Below are positions 59,990-64,000 of a DNA stretch of 64,000 bases, one piece after another. The notes below the pieces were generated by a model that searched no databases, was not told the DNA's origin, and worked only from the letters and a program-made list of their open reading frames with translations. Both the position numbers and the translations under genes were made by a program. Location of the stretch: the NCBI GenBank assembly GCA_029532625.1, contig JARFXM010000009.1, positions 5,197,501 through 5,261,500 of the forward strand, in the 5' to 3' direction. Position 1 is the first letter of the stretch; every line of letters starts with the position of its first letter. Source of the stretch: Lomentospora prolificans (taxonomy: Eukaryota > Ascomycota > Sordariomycetes > Microascales > Microascaceae).

Positions 59990-61783
59990 CTAAATGTACT
60001 TGTAAGGGTTCATGATGCCGTTCTGTAAGAAAAGTATCAGTACCATTATATTTCGTCCCCAATGCCGGACCTCGCCGGAAGGTGTCAAGAAAGGGAGGAG
60101 CTGGTATAAACTTACCGGGTCGTAAAGATCCTTGATCTGCCTCATTAGTTTCACCATGGTATCGCTCCTGCTATAGCCGATATAAGCCTTCTTCGCAATT
60201 CCTAGGCCGTGCTCAGCGCTGATGCTGCCCTTCCGCTTCTGAATCCACTCGTACACGAACGGCTCAAGGACGCTCTCCACGCGTTTGTCGTAGGCCCTCG
60301 TAGAGACGTTGAGGTGTAAGTTTGAATCTCCCATATGACCGTAGCCTACCACAGCCGCGACGGGACGCCCAGCCGCCAAGGTGGTATCGGTTAAATCTTC
60401 ATTGAGAAGACCGGCCTCCTCAACCCTGACTTTGATATCTTCAACGAGTTTGTACATCTCTTCGAGGGGGATTGAAACGTCATACTTGTATACTCCGCCG
60501 ACGTGACCGAGAGCCTCTGGGACACCTTCGCGCCACTTCCAAAGAGTCTGGACCTGGCTCTCGTCCTGGGCAACAACGCCATCTAGCACGATTTCCTTGC
60601 TCATGACGTCTTCGAGAAAGGCCTCGAGCTTGGCATAGTCGTGCTCGCCATTAGATCCGCTAGTTTCGACAAGGCAGTAGAATGGATAATCTCCATCCAG
60701 GGGTCGAGTGTTGCCCGTGACATGCTGCACAACCTCTTGACTCTTGGCATCCATGAGTTCAAAAGCGGAAAGAATCTCGGAAAGCTGAGACTTGGCTTCG
60801 CGGAAGGCGCGGCGTACGTGCTCAAACGACTCAAGTCCAAAGAAGGCAACATTCACAGCCTTGGGCCGCTGAGGACACTGGATGGCAACCTTGGTGATGA
60901 CGCCGATTGTGCCTTCGGCCCCGATGAAGAGTTGCTTTAGGTCGTAACCAGTGTTGTTCTTTCGCAGGGTCGAGAGCTCGTCGACGACGGTTCCATCAGG
61001 CAGGACAGCTTCAATACCAAGGACCGTGCCATGCAAATTACCGTATCGCAAGAGTCGAAGACCACCAGCGTTAGTCGCGAGATTGCCACCAACGTGACAA
61101 GAACCCTTCGCACCGAGATCAAGAGGGAAGATGTGGCCTCGCTCGGCGAGATACTGGTCTGCTACCTCGAGGATCACGCCGGCATCCATGACGAGGACAC
61201 CGCTAACCTCGTCAAAAGATATGATGTTGTTCATGCGTCCTAGGTTGAGCACGATCTCATCGAACACTGGGACGGAGCCACCTACGAGTCCGGTGTTGCC
61301 TCCCTGGGGTACCACGGCAAGCTTCTTATCATTGCAGTACTTGAGGATATGGCTGACCTGCTCGGTAGTCTGGGGCCGGAGAACGAGACGGCTCTGTCCG
61401 CGGTACTTGCGCATCCAGTCCTCGTTAAAGGGAGCAATGTCATCGGCGATCTCGGCAGCTTCCGAGGTCACTCCGTCAATTACGGCGGAATCGCTGCAGA
61501 GTATATCTTTGAAAAAGGCGACATCCTCGGGAGTTACACGAGCGAACCGCTCATCACGCTTGACATTAGGGTAAGTTTCCGAAGTGAGCTTCACGATGCC
61601 GCCAGCACACCGGACGGGCGTCGAGCTCAGAGATCTTGTGCCTGATCCGGTCATATTGAGGCATTGAGAGACTTCGTTTCGGACCGGCACAGAAACATTG
61701 AAGGTGGCTGCATGGTGAGTGTGTCGTAAGGCCGGGCGCCGCGCCGATTGGACGATCGGCAACAGCCTTGAGCGCGATGCCAT
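59990..61783 (-). CDS. dld2: FAD-linked D-2-hydroxyacid dehydrogenase, Dld2 type (mitochondrial)
   Basis: Two exons on the minus strand, 61783-60116 and 60022-59990, giving 566 aa. The last exon encodes NGIMNPYKYI. The first ~60 residues are Arg/Ser/Ala-rich, a mitochondrial presequence. The FAD-binding domain carries PQGGNTGLVGGSVPVF and CHVGGNLATNAGGLRLLRYGNLHG. The C-terminal FAD-oxidase domain carries GYGHMGDSNLHLNVS and ISAEHGLGIAKK. The family oxidises D-2-hydroxyglutarate, and in some members D-lactate, passing electrons on. The GGLRLLRYGNLHG stretch and the overall length fit yeast Dld2 more than the cytochrome-linked Dld1. Substrate choice between D-2-hydroxyglutarate and D-lactate cannot be read from sequence alone. 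Confidence 0.93.
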   Translation of the reverse strand: MASRSRLLPIVQSARRPALRHTHHAATFNVSVPVRNEVSQCLNMTGSGTRSLSSTPVRCAGGIVKLTSETYPNVKRDERFARVTPEDVAFFKDILCSDSAVIDGVTSEAAEIADDIAPFNEDWMRKYRGQSRLVLRPQTTEQVSHILKYCNDKKLAVVPQGGNTGLVGGSVPVFDEIVLNLGRMNNIISFDEVSGVLVMDAGVILEVADQYLAERGHIFPLDLGAKGSCHVGGNLATNAGGLRLLRYGNLHGTVLGIEAVLPDGTVVDELSTLRKNNTGYDLKQLFIGAEGTIGVITKVAIQCPQRPKAVNVAFFGLESFEHVRRAFREAKSQLSEILSAFELMDAKSQEVVQHVTGNTRPLDGDYPFYCLVETSGSNGEHDYAKLEAFLEDVMSKEIVLDGVVAQDESQVQTLWKWREGVPEALGHVGGVYKYDVSIPLEEMYKLVEDIKVRVEEAGLLNEDLTDTTLAAGRPVAAVVGYGHMGDSNLHLNVSTRAYDKRVESVLEPFVYEWIQKRKGSISAEHGLGIAKKAYIGYSRSDTMVKLMRQIKDLYDPVSLYQLLPFLTPSGEVRHWGRNIMVLILFLQNGIMNPYKYI

Positions 61784-62419
61784 GTCTTCCTGGGCTTTTC
61801 AAGTCAGAGATCGAGCGGTGAAGCGAAAATGAGTCTTCTAACCTAATATCCACCCAGGGGTGAATGGAATTATGGGCGAATAATGTCCAAGATCAAAGAG
61901 GGGAGGCCAATTGATGAGAGGGAGGCCGGAAGAGAGGCCGTTGATCAATGAAAATTGCGTGTCGAGCCCAGAATCGCTCGGGATTGGTTGCCGTTGGGCC
62001 AGTTGCCCCTCCACACTCTTAACCGAAGTTCACCGAGAATTCGGCGGGATTACCTACCAAAATCAGCCAGTTCCATCGCTATAACCTGCCTTTCCTACTT
62101 GCGTCCTCCCGCCTAATATCCGTAGCTCGGGTCTGCAGACTTGAAAGACACATTGGGGCCGTTGTTCAAATTCCGCGCTGAAGCTAGGATCCTCCTGGAC
62201 GAAGTGGAAAAACCTCTCAACGGAACAAGGACTAAACAACAAGCCCTGTTTCGAAATCAACAGGTGTTGGAGCCTCCCTTTCCAATATCGGAAACCCGAT
62301 GGCAATCGTAGGGTTAGATTTTTTTTTTTTTTTTTTTTTTTTTTGGGGGGGGAGCGGGGTTTGCGCGGGAGAGTATAGTATATTGATCCATGCATAGTAC
62401 CAATATCCAGCATCTGCGG
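61784..62419. other. Intergenic region with T26G8 run
   Basis: A 636-bp stretch upstream of the dehydrogenase gene and downstream of the NLR remnant. It carries 26 T followed by 8 G at 62319-62352. Nothing else is visible. Confidence 0.5.
62319..62352. repeat. T26G8 homopolymer pair
   Basis: 26 consecutive T then 8 G. On the minus strand this is C8A26, directly downstream of the ankyrin remnant. It could be a retrocopy tail or slippage; there is no second copy or target-site duplication that I can see. Confidence 0.8.
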
Positions 62420-63107
62420 CAGACAGTGGCCCTCGAGTTTTGGGACAATACCACTATAACCGCGAGCTGAAGCTGCTTGGAGAGGGCTGCTATAGTAGCT
62501 CTTACTCCCTAGGACATTTATATCTACGCCTTTCTCAATGAGTATCTGGACGATATCACTATAGCTGTGAGCTCGTGCAGCTACAAATATTGATCCGATC
62601 CTGAGACCCATCTCCCAAGGGTATCGCTGTCTATAAGCCAGCTACCTGTTCCCGGATGCCTGTTTTTCTAGCTTCGTTAAGGTTGGTCGAAGGATCGGGG
62701 GTGAGAGCCACTGCTTGGTTTAATCGCGATGGGCGCCTGATACTAAATGATGTAGTTTTTGATCGATCAGATTTGTCTGAGCCACAGAGTTGTCAACCTT
62801 CGCTTCCATTCTCGTCACGGTGCAGAGCACTAAGAGGACAGTATCAACAAATGGTCATGATCATAAAGCTGAAGAAGTAGGATAATTAACTATTGGAGAG
62901 AACCTCGGCAACCGTCTTCTCCGCCTCAACCTTGCTTGGAGGAATTTCGCAAAAGAGTTCCTTAGCATTCGCAGCCCCGGCCATCCCTGCAAAGCCCTGC
63001 CATTCTTTGTTCTTATGCGAGTCCGAATAGTCACAGTTACTATGGATGACAAGACACGGAAAATGGTTCCTCAGCCCAGCGGCGTTGTTGAGAGCTGCTT
63101 GCGTCAA
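62420..63107 (-). pseudogene. Decayed NLR: PNP_UDP domain end plus ankyrin repeats
   Basis: At 63107-62886 on the minus strand is a 73-residue frame with AAGLRNHFPCLVIHSN, CDYSDSHKNKEWQGF and a final VEAEKTVAEVLS. This is the well conserved end of the nucleoside-phosphorylase-like (PNP_UDP) domain that forms the N-terminus of many fungal NLRs. It ends at a stop, where functional genes continue into a linker and NACHT. About 280 bases further on (62610-62420) is an ankyrin stretch with HSYSDIVQILIEKGVDINVLG and SSPLQAASARGYSGIV. The NACHT domain is absent and so is the PNP domain start. I read this as an old deleted relic of an incompatibility or defence gene. Confidence 0.65.
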
Positions 63108-64000
63108 TGTACACTTACAAATACCTCGCTCTGTACCTTACGTGTGGGTTTTAGCAGCCGGCTTCAATCTTGGCGCCTGAGTATATTATTCATGAAACCT
63201 TGCCTCCAGGGCTCGTTAGATGTTTTCAATGCGAGTCTTTCGCGAACACGTCGATTTAACCCACTACCTTGTCCCGCGCGTATGAAGCGTCGCCTTGTCC
63301 GGAGGGTCCCACAATCGTGCAATGGATTTCCAGGAAGCCCCGAGTCCGCTACGGATATGATTCTCTTGGGTAAGTGATAGCCTACCGAAACGATGATTTG
63401 CGCCGCTAAGAGCGCCTAAATTCATCTGAAGTCACTGATGCCGTGACCCTTGGGTCAAGTACTTAGGGTTGGGTGAGAGCTCAGCCGGGCCTTGTTTAGA
63501 GAGATCCTTCTTATGCTGGCAGAGGTTGACGATGATCCCATCCCTCATGGGTCGGATCCGGTAATCGTACCATGGCGCGAATTCCAGGCTCCAGACCCCT
63601 CCAGAAACCCAAAGTAGTATCGGGAGAGCGCTCAAGGAGTGGCCGGTGGGTGAGCGGGGATGGGTGGCTTTGAAGATCTCGCATTGAGAATGTTACTCGA
63701 CCGCGATTATGCTTGCCACTTTCCCCACAGCATAGTCGACGTAAACTGGAGTTTCAGAGGCCTTGCTGGCTACTAAATCCGCCTCAAGCATTTTGTAGTG
63801 TTGTTATTATTACCCATTCCTCTAGGGCTAGCACGACCTTTGTCGAGGACTATCCGCGGCGTGAGCCAATCCCTGGTCAAATGATGTCTCGCATAAGGTA
63901 GGAAGCGCCTGTCTCGAGAACTAAGCCTGGCATTGTTTAGGGAATGATCCCCTGGTGACGACCTCGAATCCTGGGTTGGATCTTTTATCGTCGACAACTG
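63108..64000. other. Window end, no supported gene
   Basis: This is where the missing upstream part of the NLR relic would lie. I searched the minus strand for the PNP domain start (VGWICALP-type) and did not find it. The short frames here have no recognisable content. Confidence 0.5.

Noticed and set aside
1..64000. tRNA, 5S rRNA and CRISPR arrays
   Set aside because: TCGAA-type sites such as near 2759, 5391 and 10506 lack matching A box and acceptor stem. No 5S-like sequence or regularly spaced repeats were seen.

Overview
The window is 64 kb of nuclear DNA from a filamentous ascomycete, most likely a Sordariomycete. The genes carry short introns, typically 45-160 nt, with GT..AG ends and branch sites of the CTAAC/CTGAC type. 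Intergenic distances are moderate. The protein set is typical of this group: a cell-wall-integrity MAPKK, a Zn2Cys6 regulator, a Trk potassium transporter, a GT90/CAP10 glycosyltransferase and a relic of a fungal NLR. The class assignment rests on protein resemblance and gene style, not on a marker gene. I found no rRNA, tRNA, CRISPR array, plasmid or phage feature.

Layout. Positions 1-7,436 hold no gene I can support. From 7.4 to 31 kb lie DBP8 (-), the MAPKK MKK1 (+), the pseudouridine synthase PUS7 (-), an SRA-YDG protein (+), the parvulin PIN4 (+), a divergent ribosomal pair RPS12 (-)/RPS22 (+), a GT90 glycosyltransferase (+), PAF1 (-) and RER1 (-). From 31 to 41 kb come a mitochondrial enoyl-CoA hydratase (+), a RING/ZZ-like/SH3 protein (+), a mitochondrial cysteine synthase (+), an unknown mitochondrial protein (-) and mitoribosomal bL19 (+). 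From 41.6 to 55.4 kb lie TRK1 (-), the TFIIH helicase SSL2 (-), a CHY zinc-finger protein (+), the proteasome alpha-4 subunit (-) and a Zn2Cys6 transcription factor (-). A 4.6-kb gene-free stretch follows, then a Dld2-type FAD dehydrogenase (-). The last 2.2 kb carries a decayed NLR: the end of a PNP_UDP domain followed by ankyrin repeats.

Most genes are housekeeping and not functionally linked. There is a loose mitochondrial theme at 31-41 kb: four of five genes have a mitochondrial presequence or identity, and two of them share a 427-bp divergent promoter. Three genes bear on transcription (PAF1, SSL2, the Zn2Cys6 factor) and five on RNA or translation (DBP8, PUS7, RPS12, RPS22, bL19m).

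Exon boundaries were worked out by hand from splice signals and conserved protein frames. Most join in frame with a family-conserved sequence across the junction. The notable cases are a 7-nt microexon in the proteasome gene, a GC-AG intron in RER1, and first coding exons of 3 nt (RPS12) and 5 nt (CHY protein). I did not find a clear-cut new biological system. The best candidates for follow-up are the SRA-YDG protein, the RING/ZZ-like/SH3 protein, and two kinds of short repeated sequence in the gene-free DNA: GCTGGC clusters and GTAC-N3-GTAC palindromes.
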